DNA of 64,000 nucleotides from Mugil cephalus. Taxonomy: Eukaryota > Chordata > Actinopteri > Mugiliformes > Mugilidae. The position numbers and the translations under genes were made by a program. Positions within the stretch are counted from its first letter, which is position 1. The number at the start of each line of letters is the position of its first letter. Shown in pieces: positions 12,413 to 27,400 of this stretch. The notes under the pieces were generated by a model that saw nothing but the letters and a program-made list of their open reading frames with translations, had not been told where the DNA came from and did not search any database. The stretch lies in NCBI RefSeq assembly GCF_022458985.1, contig NC_061789.1, positions 6,366,357-6,430,356 on the forward strand. Direction: 5' to 3'.

Positions 12413-15400
12413 GATTATTTCACTGGGTATTACAATTTAAGTCACCAATGTGAACCAAAATATTATTATTCATGCAAAAGGAAAGTTGTAAATTATTAAA
12501 TCCCAACGTCCTCAAACGTGTACTTGTAAATTTGTTAATTCCTCATGTCATATCAAACTAGAAAAGTTAATAAGTATAAATAAACAAGTGTATTGACCTT
12601 TCACTACCAGTATATGGCAGACAAAAGTCTAAATGAAGCAGAATAAGCTGCCACAAACCTAAAACATAATGTCCCCATATGAGGACGCCGGGTCTAAGGA
12701 GGTCAATGATGTCAGCTATCCCGGCAGATTATTGGCACGGAACGGTTTTCTGCTGGGAACTAATTGTGGTAACTTTGGTGAAGTTTCCAGTGAGGAATTA
12801 GTTCCCACCAAAAAAAACATTTATAGGTCGGGGAAGCTTCTTGTCTGGCTTCCTGGATGGGGCATTGCTACCTGGAGCGACAACTGAGTCGTATAACGGT
12901 TTGCTAGTCGTTCATCTCAGTTTTTGAATTAGACCATTTAACTGTTAATTCTGCAAATAAACACACAGCTTAATCCAAAATTTGAAAGCTAAGCTAAACC
13001 TGGACAATTCGGGAGGAGAGGTTTAGCAAACAGTGAACATCTTAGCTTCCAGTTCCCTTCATGTTGAAGGGTACAACTGAACATATGTACTTTGAAAAAG
13101 TCTTTTTAATTCAGTCCATAACTCCTACATCCACTTGCTTAAGTGTACTGATTCCCTGCTACTTAAGGCATGGTGTTCTGTAGTTGCGCTATAATCTGTG
13201 GACTTTGTAAAGACAAAGGTCCAGCTCTTGATTTAGAACCGCGATTCAAACTCCTCCTGCGTCCTCTTCCTCAGTCTGCGGTTCCTTTAGCCGGGCGTCT
13301 TCATCGTTCATTTGCTGAGTGGACGCGTCCTCGTCCTTGTTCTTCCACAGAATCTCACGGAGAGTTGACGACATGTAAAAAGGCCTGGCGGCAGAACCAT
13401 CGTTGCGTTCCAGGTCTTCGCCTTTTTTTTTTTTTTTTTTAAATGGGCGCGTGGTTGCGTTCGTATGTGTTAAGGAGGGTTGAACAGAAAGGGAGTAAAT
13501 AAATCGAGGTGTTAGAGAAGAAGGGGAAAGGGAGATGGTGAAAAAAAGGAAAAGGAGACAAAAAGAGAGAAAGAAAGTCAAATAGCAACAAGCCAAAGCA
13601 CCAACAGGCATTTTAGAATTCATGGCACACCAGATTCATGCAATGTAGAATTAGTGAAAGCCCAAACACCAGAAGCAAAGTCAGGAAAGTTTTGGCCTTT
13701 CTCCAATGAGTTATTGCTCGTTTTGTTACACTTTAAGTAATAAGTAAGAGTTTAAAGTGACTGTAGGAGGTGTGACTTACAGAAACAGAGGAAGAGCGTG
13801 TCCACACACATGGCGTAGACGCTGAAGAATCCGTGGGCGATGAGGTACGTGCCGATCACTAAAGTCTGGTGAGGACGAGAGGATTCAGAAACCACAAGGA
13901 ATGAAAATAAAATAACAGAACATCTGACTCAGTGCCTCCCATGTGTGACAGATGCAACAGAGCTGAAGGTTCACGTTCACATTTATTCTGGTGCATTTGT
14001 ACAACTTTTGGGGCGACATATTTATAAGCCACATAAATTAAATATTAAACCAGATGGTAAGCTGGCTATTTTTGGTTCTTCTGAAAAGGGCATCGACCCT
14101 CCCTTCTCACTGGACGCAGCCTCTCAACTAGCATGGTAGTAGCCAACAAAAATGATTTTACTTGACTGGAAGTCTCCATCATCGAAATGGTTTTTGTTTC
14201 CAAGATGGAACAGATTCGTCTTTGCACTAAATTACTATGAGACCTAAATGATGCAGTGATGAATCAGGCTGCTATGTGATATTGGTCATTTTTTTCCTCT
14301 CTTGTTTTGGTTTATTTTGTCTTTTTTTAGCCATACCCTTGACAGTATCATAAGACGGAAAGCACTTGACTACTTGTGCATCCTCATATAGCCTCTGTCT
14401 ATCTTCATATAATTTAATACACTTCATTTAACAATGTCAGATACATATATATGTAAAAATGTTTTAGTTTCTTTAGGCGATGAACGACTCACCAGGATGG
14501 GAACCCAGTAGTAGTGGAGGTGTGGAGCTGTATTCTCAAAGGCTTTGACTCTTCCAGAGAAGAAAAAGAAGGCAAAGATCCCTGTGGATGGAAAGAACCA
14601 ACAAACACTCACAGTTAACCTTGATGTCATAGGTTCTTGGTACATATCAGATGGTCATTCAAGTCTGGGGAGGAGTTAAATTTATGACACGGCTCCCGTG
14701 TTCCACCATAAACTGTAATGATACTTTAAAACCCTCAATAGACATGTTCACATGGACAGAATTTCAAGATGGAGCCACTTCCAAACAGACTGTTTGTTTG
14801 TTTCTGTCAGCCCTAATCATCTCAGCAATTTCTTGAACTCCGGTGGACTTTTTGACATTGGCTCTGGTAAGGTTCTCGTCAGTTCTCATCTTAGTGGATC
14901 CCAGTGTCGTGTTTGACACTGTGGATCGACTGGAAACTTCACCAGAACAGCTTTCTATCAACTTAACATATGCAGAGTGAAGGGTTTTATGTCTTAATAG
15001 ACCAGGAGAAGCTCATCCATGCTTTCATCTGCATTAGACTCGACTACTGTAACAGTCTTCTGACTGGACTTCCCCAAAAGAGCATGAAACAGCTGCATTA
15101 CTCCAGGTCTCACGTCCTTACACTGAGATTTCAAGGTTCTGCTGCTGGTCTACAAATCACATCGTGTCCAGGATACATCCCTGACATGATAACTGATTAT
15201 AAACCCAACAGAGCTATGAGATCTATGAATCTATGAAGCCCAGAGTTCAGACCAAACAGTGTGAAGCAGTATTTAGACAGATGGAAAAAAACTATCAACA
15301 GAAGAGAAATCAGCTCCAAAGGTGAACCTTTTGTGAACCTCAATGTCTTTTATTGTTCTTATCATAACCTACTGATTATAACTCTTTGCCACTAAGCTCA

Positions 15401-18400
15401 GTAAAAGTGGATTCATTTCATCCAGGTCAAGTGTTCACATGCTTTTTAGGGGCTAATATTTTCCTATTGAACAGATCATCAAAGGTTTACCTCCCCCCTT
15501 CTTCAATCTGAATGAAAACTCCTAATTGGTCCAGTCTGAGCAGCTTGAGGTGGAATATAAATGTAAAATATAAAGACTCACCGACGAGCCCAACGATGAG
15601 CAGTTTGCCCAAAAATAAGAGGAAATCTGTCACTTTATCCAAGACGGCAACCCTGAGGATTAAAAAAAAAAACAATTAACCCATTAAACAATCCATAAAA
15701 AAAATCATTAAAATATCACTATGACTCTTTGTGCAAACTTATATAATATGTAAACACACCTGATCATGTTCCTCATGAGGAGCATAAAGGCATCTTTGGC
15801 AGAGGTACAAAAGCTTTTGCCATATATCGCCACCTGGAGGTCAAATGTACTCATTACATACAGTTAATAATAAATAACCTGTTTTTAATGAATTTACTGA
15901 CCCCAGGGGTTGAGCTCAGTGACAGAAATAATCTAAGTACATACCATGATGTAGGCATTTCTGTTCAGGAACTTGATGAACTTCTCCAGACACCAGAAGC
16001 AGCACTTCAAACAGCACAAGAGGAACTTGGCAGGCTTACTCTGTGCACCTGTGGGTGACAACAAGAGCGTCGTGTTAGTTGCTTGATCGAAGATTACAAA
16101 CGCAAATGATGCAGCTCAACAAAAGCACCTTTCAGCTTGTGATCCACATACTCCAGCAAAACCCTGATGATCTGAATGATTGAGAGGATGAGGGAGCCGA
16201 ACGCCAGGCTGCCTGTGTGATACCTGAAACGACATTAAAGCGAACCGTGAAAAACAAGATGTCTGTGCGTCTGCTAAGCTAAGAGACGTGGACACAAAGC
16301 AGCGTGATTACACACCTGAGAGATCTGCCCAGGGAGGCGAACACTGGGGCGGAAGGCATGTCGTTTGGCTTGACTAAGGCCCAGTAGTAAGAGGCAAAGG
16401 CTCCGGCTAAGGTCATCTGCCCCAGAGCCGTGACAAAGTTGGCGCACCAGAAGAAGAGGAACACGTTGTAGAACTGCAGGGCGATCAGGTATTTGTGGTA
16501 AACGGTCTCCCCGCCGTAGAAGGCGAAAAGGCACTCGGACTCGGGGCAGGTCTTTTTCATGAGGCTCTGCGTGTAGTTCTGAGCAGAGACACGGGTCACA
16601 TGAGGAGATTAGAAAATATAGACTCGGCGGAGGATATGAGGAAAGACCCGAGGGCCGGACTCTGAATGAGGACTGGAAACTTACAGCTGGGTCGCACGTT
16701 TCTCTCGAGTGTGGGCACACAGTCTCGTTGAACACTTTGTAGATGGGCTCGTTGGAGGTAGACAAGAAACTGATCACTTCTGTCAAGGACTATACTTATT
16801 AATGAACATCTGATTCATTGACCATACATTTTTTTCCCATGATTTAGCAAATCAGATTGTCTTTAATTGGCGGCTCCAGGAAATTTGGGAAATTATGGAG
16901 CCCATTCCTTCAATTCGTTAAGGAGACAGATCTTCTCTTCAGTCCTGACTGACACGACTGAAGCAGCTTTGAGAAGTAAACATTTTATTGAGGGTTATAT
17001 GCTGCTACTTTGACTTGGGATGACTGTTACTATCTTTATTGTAGCTTATTATTACTTGATTGATGTGCCTGTGTTTCTCTTATCTCCTGTTTGTTTATTT
17101 CTGCCCTACCCCTGCTTTTTAATTAATTTACTTGTGGCTGTTCTACTTTATATAGGTCGTTCGGGTATGCAGCAGTACTCTACTCTTGTTAGTTTTCTTC
17201 CCATATGTACGCTGCTGCAAACTGCAATTTCTCCCATTGTGGGACAAATAAAAGTTTTCTAATTCTAATGTTGATCAATGTTGAAGCGCTAAACAACTGA
17301 AGTTCCTTTAACGGCCACAAGGGGGCTCCAAGGTGACAAAGTGAGTCAATTCCAGTCTCTGTTACAATCTAGTACACACAAAAAAAAGCATCTCCTTTGA
17401 GTGTCTCAGCTCCACTCACTCACGCTGCACCTCATTGCTCATAATTTTTTGAATTAGCTGAATACCAGAGCAAGGACCTGCCAAGTTTGACACTGCAGCT
17501 GCAGTAAATGCAAGGTGTTCTTTTAAGCTTAAGGAATATTATTGTTTAGCATTTATATAGAGCTGCCGCTTGCTGCATGTTAAGATAGATCAGACGGCTC
17601 AGGCGCTTGCCATATAGGCAGTGGCTCAGGCAAACTCGCTTCCAAAAGTGGTGCAATGGCTGGAATGCAAATATTGCCAATGCGGTTGGGCGACGCCCAG
17701 GAAACAAACCAACAAAACTGTACTGAAACCTGTTGTCTCTCAGAGCAGCCACTCCTTAATTATGCAAAATGTTAAACTTCGATCTCTGGCTGTGTCTCCT
17801 TCTCCTGCTAAGCCTAAAGTTTTGGAGTTTTTTTTTTCCATACGCCATTTAAATGCAGCTTCAGCCTAAAAGCACATATCACTGAGTTTAAGCTGTCATC
17901 CATGGGTGATGAAGAGTGACAACCAGCAGGTGGTTAGAGGCCAAGCTAATGGCCTGACTATAAACTGTAACATGAAAGGATACACAGCAGTAACTGCCCA
18001 GTAGGCGATGACAATGGCCAGGAGCAAAAACGTGAACAGTGGGTAGAAAAGAGAAGACATCACATGTCCAATGGCTCTGTAAAGAAACATTGTTGTGATT
18101 ACTTGATCCGTGGCGTTAGTCTGACACTTTAATCCATCACTATGAGTCACAACAAAGTTTCAATTGAACATCTAAATGCTATTGCTCCTCTAAAAGCTCT
18201 ATCGTCTGACCTGCTGGCCTCTTTGATGAGAGCGATGGCAATGAGGATCCTCTTCCTGAGGAAGATGAGCAGCAGGATGATGATGACCTCCACGATGGCC
18301 AGGATAATCACTACGGAGGAGAAATGCGTATGAGCGTCCGAGTTCCACAGCCTTAACGTATCTGAGATGTGGATTCATTTCGTGGCGTGTACTCACTGAA

Positions 18401-21400
18401 GGCCAGCCACGTCTGCCTAATCTGCAGGTAGATGGTGAAGTCTGTCTGGAAGCCCAGCTCCTGAATGGTCACGTTTGCGCCCGGTTCTCCTTTCAGGTCA
18501 GCGTACTCCATGTAGCAGTGGAAGATACCTAACAAAATAAAACAAAGACGTTTTTAGAATGGAAAAGAAAAGTTTTTAAAAGGGTTACACTTGCAGCAAA
18601 CATGAAGGGTAAACAATATCTTGTGCGGCTAGAGGAATGCAGTGGGCTTTTCTAGAGAACAGTTGTTGGGAAATGGTGCTCAAACAGAAACAGGGGGTTG
18701 TTCTGCCCAAACCATATGTGACTTTCAACTTCAAGTGAAGGAATTTAACTTTTTTGGGATGTTGTTCACAAGAAAAGGCTTTCGTCTAATCATCAGTGGG
18801 GGGAGGCTCTCAAGAAATTCGGAGGGGAGTGGAGAAATTTCTCTTTTGTGGTGAAGTGGATTCATCTCCCTTTGGACTCACACTGGCCTCAGCCAGATGG
18901 AAGGAGTATATCCTCAGGAGACCCTGCATCCACATGTGAGAACATCTTGCTGCTTCACTGAAACGTTTGTCCTCATAAAGAGATGCTTTTGTCTGCCATC
19001 TAGTGGTAGCAGAAGCATTATTTGTGCTTATCAACTTTTCTAGTTTGATATGACTCCCAGTAAACCCACATATCTTATTGGATCACTTTTATTTAACCTT
19101 ACTCAATAATGAAATACTGTCACGGCCGTGTGGGAGGATCCATAACTCAAGCGACAAACCCCTGAAGTGAACTCGTCTTGCCATTTTAATGACAATCCCA
19201 TCTGAACATCATCATTTGCCTACAGGGCTTTCTCAATTTGAAACCACGCAGCTCATGTTGCCAAAGGATCTATTTTAAACTATAATCTGCAACTGCAAAC
19301 GGGACAGAAACTTGAAAATAATAGAGCAAAGCAAAACTGGGTAATCACAAACAACTCCCTTCCTCCAGTACTTTGCAAACGGATCAAGATCTGGAGATAA
19401 CAGCAACAAAACAAAGTGAAACGGTGAATCCGAGTTCCCACATTCATGGAAAATCTGGTTCCTACAGCAGCCCAACCTTTTTTCCTTAGAGCCCCCCCCC
19501 CTCCTACTTGTATGTTTGGAGAAGGAAAGCTGTGTTATTCTCATTCCACCGGTCGGTGAACTCAACTGACTGCTCGTACTTAACAATATGACACATCAAC
19601 AAGTTTTTCTTTTCTAAATGTTGATCTTTTTTCATTTATCGCTTCCTCCATGCATCCGGAACAAAGTTTTCAAAAAACTCCGACCCTTACCGTATCCTAT
19701 CACCAGTATCACCATGGCGATTATGACCCAGACCATGATTCCTGCCAGGAAGCGCAGGAGGACGATGAAGAGCAGGCTGGTGAGCATGGCAATAACCAAG
19801 CCTCTGCAGTCAGTTAGAGAGAAAAAGAGACGGAGAGAAGTCAGACGGCTCGAGTTTTAACCTCTGTAAACAACATCATCATCAACGAATGGATGACTTA
19901 CATGAGGATCCAGTACCAGGACTGTGTGTAGTCCTCAAAGATCTTCATCACCACCTGACGTGCCTCAATCACCACCGTGGCATTTCTGTGGAGAGATTGA
20001 TGTGCGTTAATCCGTCCGTGAGGAATTCTCCATCATGTAGCAATGTAAAGCTGCAGGTTTGGACATGCACATTATTTTCAAGCTGCAGCAGAACATTGTT
20101 ATTCTTGCCCATTTACAAAAAGAAAAAGAAAAAAGAAAAAGAAAAGCTTAAAAAGGGCCTTGGTTTTTACTATCACTTTGAGGAAACGTACTTCAAATCA
20201 ACTTCTCATGAGAACGTAAAGATGTTTTAGAGATAAGCGAGAGGTTTTTCAAAGTGTAGGCGTTTCCATTAACACTTTTTTATTGCGATGTTTAGGTTTT
20301 GCACATTTCTAACGGCAACAGAAACGACTTCACAGATGTACTCACTTCACTCCGTCCAGGAGATCCTTCGCATCTCTCATTTTTCCTGTTTCATCTGAAA
20401 ATGTGGTGCTGTTTCCCACAGTTATCACGCCTCCTTTCAAGCCCAAAGCTGGGAAGCACCTACGGGTGACTGGAAGAAAGAAGAGGACGTGGTCTAACAT
20501 GTGCTACGTTTTCGTCAGACTTTTCAGGCACTTTTCTCAGGAAGCTAAAATATGTTACAATTAAATTCAACCACTTACATGGTTTGCTGGGCAACAGCAT
20601 GGTAGGACAGAGGCCTTCTTTAACGATTTGTGGTATACTCTGAAACAGAGTAAATCCAAACATTTGATTATTAAGACTACGTTAATATGTTTTTGTTTAT
20701 TTTGTGTCTCAGTAGCAGCTTACCATCGAGTTAGTCACGCCTTCCTTGCAGAATTTCTTGTAGTAGTCAAAGTCTTTTTGGTTGGCGTAGGCGTTGACTA
20801 AAGTCATGAACTTGTCAGGACAATTCTCCACACACATCTAGGGATGAACATTTACAGCAAAATGTTTACAATTTACAGTTAAATGAAGTGATTCTGAATT
20901 GAAATGCAGCACAGCAAAGAGAAGGTGCGTCCGGAGCCCACAACAATTATAAGCGTTCACAACTTGAAGCTCGCAGGAAAAGCCAAGAAATGACTGATGC
21001 TCGATACTAGCAATTTCCTTTCCGCGCCAACACCAAGTAAAATTCAGGCTGGTATCGATCCGATATTGATATACTTTGTGCAAATGCACCCTAATGTGTC
21101 TGATAAAGAGGAGGAGAGGACACAGTCATACTAAATATGTGAAAATGCTGTTTCAAACAATAAAAACAGGATAAGTAAAATAATGAGACCATTAAAATAA
21201 GTTGTTTAATAATTAAGAACGACTATAACATTTAAACTCCCATCTTAATTCTGACTCTGTCCTCTCCTCCTCCTCATAAATGGCTCATATTCTGTGTTGT
21301 GGTTTGACCTGAGTTTGTGTTTAACAAGGTTTGTTGTGTTGCCTCAACTCAATATTTTATTTACTTTCCACTGTGGAGCCACTGCATTACCTCCAATGAC

Positions 21401-24400
21401 TGAAGTATCAAAAGATATTTTGAGTTTAGAATCAATTTTAGAGCATGAAGACCTGGTATCGGACGTATTGATATTTCAGTATCACTACCAGAGACGGCTC
21501 AGTGAATCGAGAGTGGAGTTCGTACCTGTGTGGTCGGACACTGGAACTCCAGCAGCACCATGGGGCTGGCGCACTTCATGATGTTGAAGTAGAACAGCTG
21601 TCGCTTGTTCCTGTTAAAAGACAATTGGAGAAAAAAAAAAACAGAAGTAGATCAAGAACGTGAACTAGAGAAGACTTCGGTCCATGAGAAACTGAGTTTG
21701 TTATTAAAAAAATAAAGTGTAGCCGTCAACAGCATGTGATCTGAGGTTATTTCCAGTTATTTCAGTCCACTAATCCAGTGGTTTCCAACCTTTTTTCTTT
21801 GGAGTATCTAAGAGGAGTGAGGCCACCTCACCCCGCACAGCCTGAACTTTTTTCCCAGTGGGTTCAGCATTATTTAGCATTAACATTAATTCGCTTCAGT
21901 TATACAAAAACAAACTGTGATGTTTTGCGACCCTGATCTTGGCCCAGGATGGAACACTGCACAATGACTAAAATCACAGAACAGAAACTTCTATGAATGT
22001 CCTTTTTTTGTTTGTTTGTTTTACACAGTAGTTCATTTATTTTTTTTTTATTTTCATGTATGATTTAAGGTATGATTTAACCAGAACACTGATCTTGTGT
22101 TGATGCTGGGAAACCTAGGATCCTGTCATTCACATGGATCATACTTTGACACATCCCCTGCCGCCTAAACATCGTCTCTGACCCAGCACACGTCGTCATG
22201 ACAGCAGCTAATTGAGAAACCGCAAAGTGAGACCGAACAGCTCTGGTCCTCGGCTGCCCGAACCCACCGTCCACAAAGCTTAAAAGGATCTACTGGAATT
22301 CATCCCAGACACCACAGGACACCACCACTGAGCTATGGAGCGTTGCCTATTTCATAATGACTTTTTCACTAGTTTTAAATCACCGGTGGATGAAGAATGG
22401 AGTTGTTTTTGTTTGGTCAGATTTAAAAACTTGGGAAAATATCCATTTAAAAAAGGTCCATTTAGAACTTAATTTGCAAGTGATCGCAAATTACCTACGG
22501 ACAATCATGAGATTAACCTCGATGTCACTAGATCCTACTCCACTGGCCTTTTAAGAAGTCCTAACTATAACGCAGGTCTATAGAATCTGTAGGACCGATC
22601 AGGAAACAGCTGCACATGCCACCCTGACGAAGGCAGGACAGCTGAAAACGTTCGTTGTGGTGCACCAGAAAAAACAGCTGCCTCGTTTCAAGCCCTTTGG
22701 ATTCGCGCTGAAGCTCAAACTCTGGCGTGAAAATGTGCAGCAGAGACTTTCATACTCACTCGAGTGGCGTCCCAGCCTGCCCGCAGAACTGGCCTCGACT
22801 GTCCGTGGGATAGATGGCCTTCCTGGGGTCACCCTGGGACCAGGCTGGGGGCGCGGAAGACACACAAATATGTTTTTATTACAGAGCCCGTATGCGTTTT
22901 TACAGGGAAACCAAACTACGGCGTCGCTTCCTTACCGAGGATTCCCACTGCAATGTAGCCCAGTATGCAAATGATGAAAAGGATGCAGCACACTATGTCA
23001 GTGCAGCCCCTGGTAGAGTGGAGACAGAAAAGCTTTCAAGAGTTAAAATAAGGCCTTTGCAAACTGAAACAGTGTAAAAGCTCAGGGAAAAGTCACGTGT
23101 GTCTCACCTGTTGTGAATCGGACCCTTGAAGCTGGGATCGTACTTCCTCGGCTCGCCTGCATCAAAGAAAGCGTTGATCAGTGAGAGCTTGCAGTGTGAC
23201 GAATGTTCACGTCGCATTATTCCACAAGGGAATCTGAGGTTAATGAGCAGCACGCCCCCGTCTTCCACCCACTATTTACTCGGATCAGTTTTCCCTCCAG
23301 GCGAGACGCGCCTGGCAACGTCAAACCATTCCTCCCTGGTGACTACGCGTGAAAAATGGGCTAAAACGTCCTATATCACTTACTGTCGTGCATTTTAACG
23401 GGTGAGTCAGTAATAACACGTCTTTGTGGCAAAAGGAGAATTGGAGTGGGAAGAAATCGTGTTGTTTTAGCTGGGATAGAGAGAATGGACAGAAATCCTG
23501 CAGATTCATGCCAATGAAAGCAAAGTAAAGTTGGAATATTACAAACGCATACAGTGCCATGCTGGTGCCATTTTGCATACAGCTCAAGTTTTTATCAAGA
23601 TCTGAACTCACGGATGATCTGGGTGAAAACACACGACATGGAAATCCTATTTAAACTGACAACATGGCTTCTATGTGGCACTGGAACTCGACACCTAATA
23701 TATACCAAACACATCACAGGTCTTCAATGGCGGGTCCGTCCGTGACCCGTGGGGTGGGGGAGGTTGCAAAAGCTTTGGTGGATTTGACACAACCATATAT
23801 ACATATATATATATTTAAATTTGACCCCGCAAATTTAAATGTATTTAAATACACATTAACATGATTGCAATCACGCACTATTCTGAGTTTAATACAGAAC
23901 ACATATAGTAGGCAAAGGGTCCCTCGTTAATCTCTCCATCAGTTTCGGGTCCTCGGCCTGAAAAGCGTTTAAGACAAATAAAAAACACGACATTCTCTGT
24001 GGCTTCTGCGTGTTCATCGTGCATGAAGTCATGGGTGATGCTGCTGTATGTATCTGCTAGAGAACCCACAACTTCCTGCGTTGGACTTAAATGTTGTGCA
24101 ACTGCTCTGAGTTTGGAGAAGTTTAACTACTGTTTGATATAATTTAATAAACATAGGCAGGTTTGAACTCAACTATCAACCAAGAAAAGAAACCATTTAG
24201 TGGACACGCGGTAACCAGAGATAAGCATAAATTCGGTTTTATTGTGCTTTATCTTTCTTGATTATCTCCACACAAACACCGATAAAAGTGCGCCCTGCGT
24301 TCACACACCTGTGTAATCAACAAACCTGGCGTCAGCAGCAGCAGCAGCAGGTCCCACACAAACACACCTATTTTCAACCTTGAAGCGTTTGCATACCGAT

Positions 24401-27400
24401 ACCACCGCCTCTGTTTCACCCAGTTACACAATTCGTCTTTTTGTTTTTAAAAGCCCTGCCACTCACTATAAAACAAATAACGCAGTTACCATGCTTTCCG
24501 TAAAATTCTCCGTCCTCAGGCATGTTGAAAAAAAAAAACTCCTTCTCGGGCCAAACGTTGAAACGTCCACTAAAACCTCGATTCCTTTCTCCTCAGCCTC
24601 CGTGTCTCTCGCTCTTCTAAAAGACTGAAAGCAAAATCCAGGTACAGTGGAGGCACAAACCAGTCCAACCTGCCCCTGAATGGCCCTCGAAGCCGGTGGA
24701 AGCTCCACCTAACCTCCCACTTCCCTTCCTTCTCTTTTGTTTACCCTGCAACCACTGCCCAATCTGCGCTCCACCTGCGCATCTCCCGCTCCGTCTCCTC
24801 CCCCCTTCACAAAAAATGCCACTGTCTTGTCGGGTCTCCCACTCCGTCTCACAACAAAATACAGCCTCCCTGCTGCACACGAAAGTGCACCCTTCCAGCA
24901 GGAGGAGGAGGAGGAGGAGGAGGCGTGGACATGTGAAGCAGAAGTGGAGCAGACGTTATCAGAAACATGTGTGTGCAGGTAAAGAGTAGAAATGCTGCCC
25001 CCTGGTGGTTGCTTTTGTGTCGCTGCTGCTGCTGCTGCTGCTTCTGCTGCTGTGGGGTTATTTACTTCTGCAAACACCTGCAAACGCTACTCCGGGCGAA
25101 AATAAATCATTTGGTGAAGTGCAAATAGCAAAGGAACTGAAATTTATTTTCCATCTTGTTGCGACACTTCACTGGAAATGGGGGAAAACTATTTTTTTTC
25201 TTTCTTTTTTTTTCCTGGCGCCTCCGTGACTTGGATCCCTCTCCGTTCTGCGCAATCGGCAAGCGCGTTAAACGCTTCAACAAAGAGTCTGCAAACAGAC
25301 TTGAAAGCTGCAAATGTTTTTGACAGATGCTCAAAGAAATAAAGAAAGAAATTTGGAATGTTTGAAAGTTTCCATCCAGTTTGAGTCTTATTTTCTGGGT
25401 CATTGCTGCAGCACAAGAGCTTCTCTGTGATTTCCTGTATAAAAAAAAAAAAAAATCCTTTCAAGAAGTTACATAACGGGGACTGTTATTTATGAGGAAG
25501 GAATTGAGTTATACGTCTGACCGCGGATACCACGCAAACTCTTAAACGTTTGTGCAACAAGAAAACTTAAACTTTTGTGCAACACGCTAACGGTCACGTA
25601 AACTTTTATCTTGTCTCATCTGTTTGTCCCGAAACTGATCTAATCTGTTGAAATCTCCACAATGGACCCAAATTTACTCACTATCCCTGTTCCCTAAAAG
25701 AGGCCTGTGCTACACTTGTAGAGATTTCCTTATTCTACAATGCTACTATAGAGCAACAACTCAGAATGCACATTCATTTCTACTCCTATTTTTACATGTA
25801 TGTGTGCATTCTTATTCTAATTGTCTACTTATTCTTATATACTCTTATTACCTACATTGCTCTTTATTCTGAACACTTAATTTCCCTTGTGATTAACAAT
25901 AATAATAATAATAATAATAATAATGGGTAATTCTTTACAAAATTATTACAAAATCCTCGCTCCAAAGATGAGTCCTCAGATTAATTCCTGACATTACTGG
26001 ACCTCCCTACTTTACTTTCCCTTCCTCCTTAATTATTTACATACGGCAATATCCGGTAAACCTGCTCCAAACATCACAGAATCTATTACCAACTGCTAGC
26101 CACCCCCACCAATGCTTCAGGAACTGAGCAAAAATAACCTTTATATAAACCGAGGACAAAGCAGTAAGCTGCCCTCCCTGTGTATCTCCCACATGTCTTT
26201 CATTACGGACAGGGCGTGGAGCGCTTAAAGTCAAAGTGCACGTCTATTTCTGGAGTTATAAAGGAAGCACGACGCCGGATAAGTGCATCCAGAAAACACG
26301 GACATATTCGGCTTATATTATTCACGTTATTGGGATATTTTTTGGCTCATTTTCACAGTAAATCTTCAGGAATGAAGTTGTACGTTGTGTGGTTGAACAC
26401 GTAAAGTAGTGGCAGGCAGCAGGTTTTATAGCAATGGTCGGCTGGTTGTTATATTTGCTGCTATACGGTATACATTTAACAACATCAGCTGTGCAAACAA
26501 GTGAGTCAGCCTGAGTTTTTAAAAAAGGAAAAGGAGTTTTGAGAGGACGTTTCACCTGAGAGACTGGTGGAAGGTTGAGCTTTAAATAGGAACCTCAGAA
26601 ACTTGCCAATTTGCTTCTGTAAGAACCAGAAGCTGGTGCCACTAGTTGCCAATAACACAGTCTACCGATACTTTTGTCTTTTAACAACTTTCCCTATAAA
26701 CAAGCCATGATGAGCGGCAAAACGTCTTCTCAAAACTCTCATAACTGGATGACTGAGAACCTTCACAGAGACGAGGCCGTCTGAGGCTCCCAAGATATAA
26801 AAATCCTTTAATAAGCAGGAATATCCAGCGACTCCCACAGTCTTCATCCCGGTAATCACCAGGGTAAATACCAGCTACACTTCCTATATTTCACACGTCT
26901 GTCATTACAGAAAGTCGACGTTCTGGAGTACTTGTGACGTTGATAAGGAAGTGAGGACGATGCTGGTTCTTAGGACTCTATTTTTGGGATACATTTTAGT
27001 TTCAACCCAACACAAAAGCACCTTTAGAGAGGTAAGCACCAGCTGCACAACTGTCAACCTAAAAAAAAAAGTAAACTCTTAACTTTAGCCTTGAACAAGA
27101 CATTTACTATATACATTAATACACGGGATAGGATGTTACAATCCCTTGTGACATAGACCCGAGGCAAAACACATTTAGAAATCCAGTCCAACTAAATAAA
27201 AAAAGACGACCAGCAGGCTAGCAGTCAGCTACCAGCTAGCAACCAACAAGAAGACACCAGCTAACTAGCCTAGCCAACAGCAGTAGGTAGTATGCGGCAT
27301 ATCTTTTGGGTTTTCACCAATGTTTCAATCATTTAGGCTCACAACACCTCAAAAGGGCTTAACACAGAGTCCACCGTGCTGCCACCACACAACCCTGTGA

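Noticed and set aside
16274-16786. 170-residue minus ORF across two slc44a2 exons
   Set aside because: It begins in the correct exon frame ([18 protein letters not shown]) but then runs through the intron into the wrong frame of the next exon.
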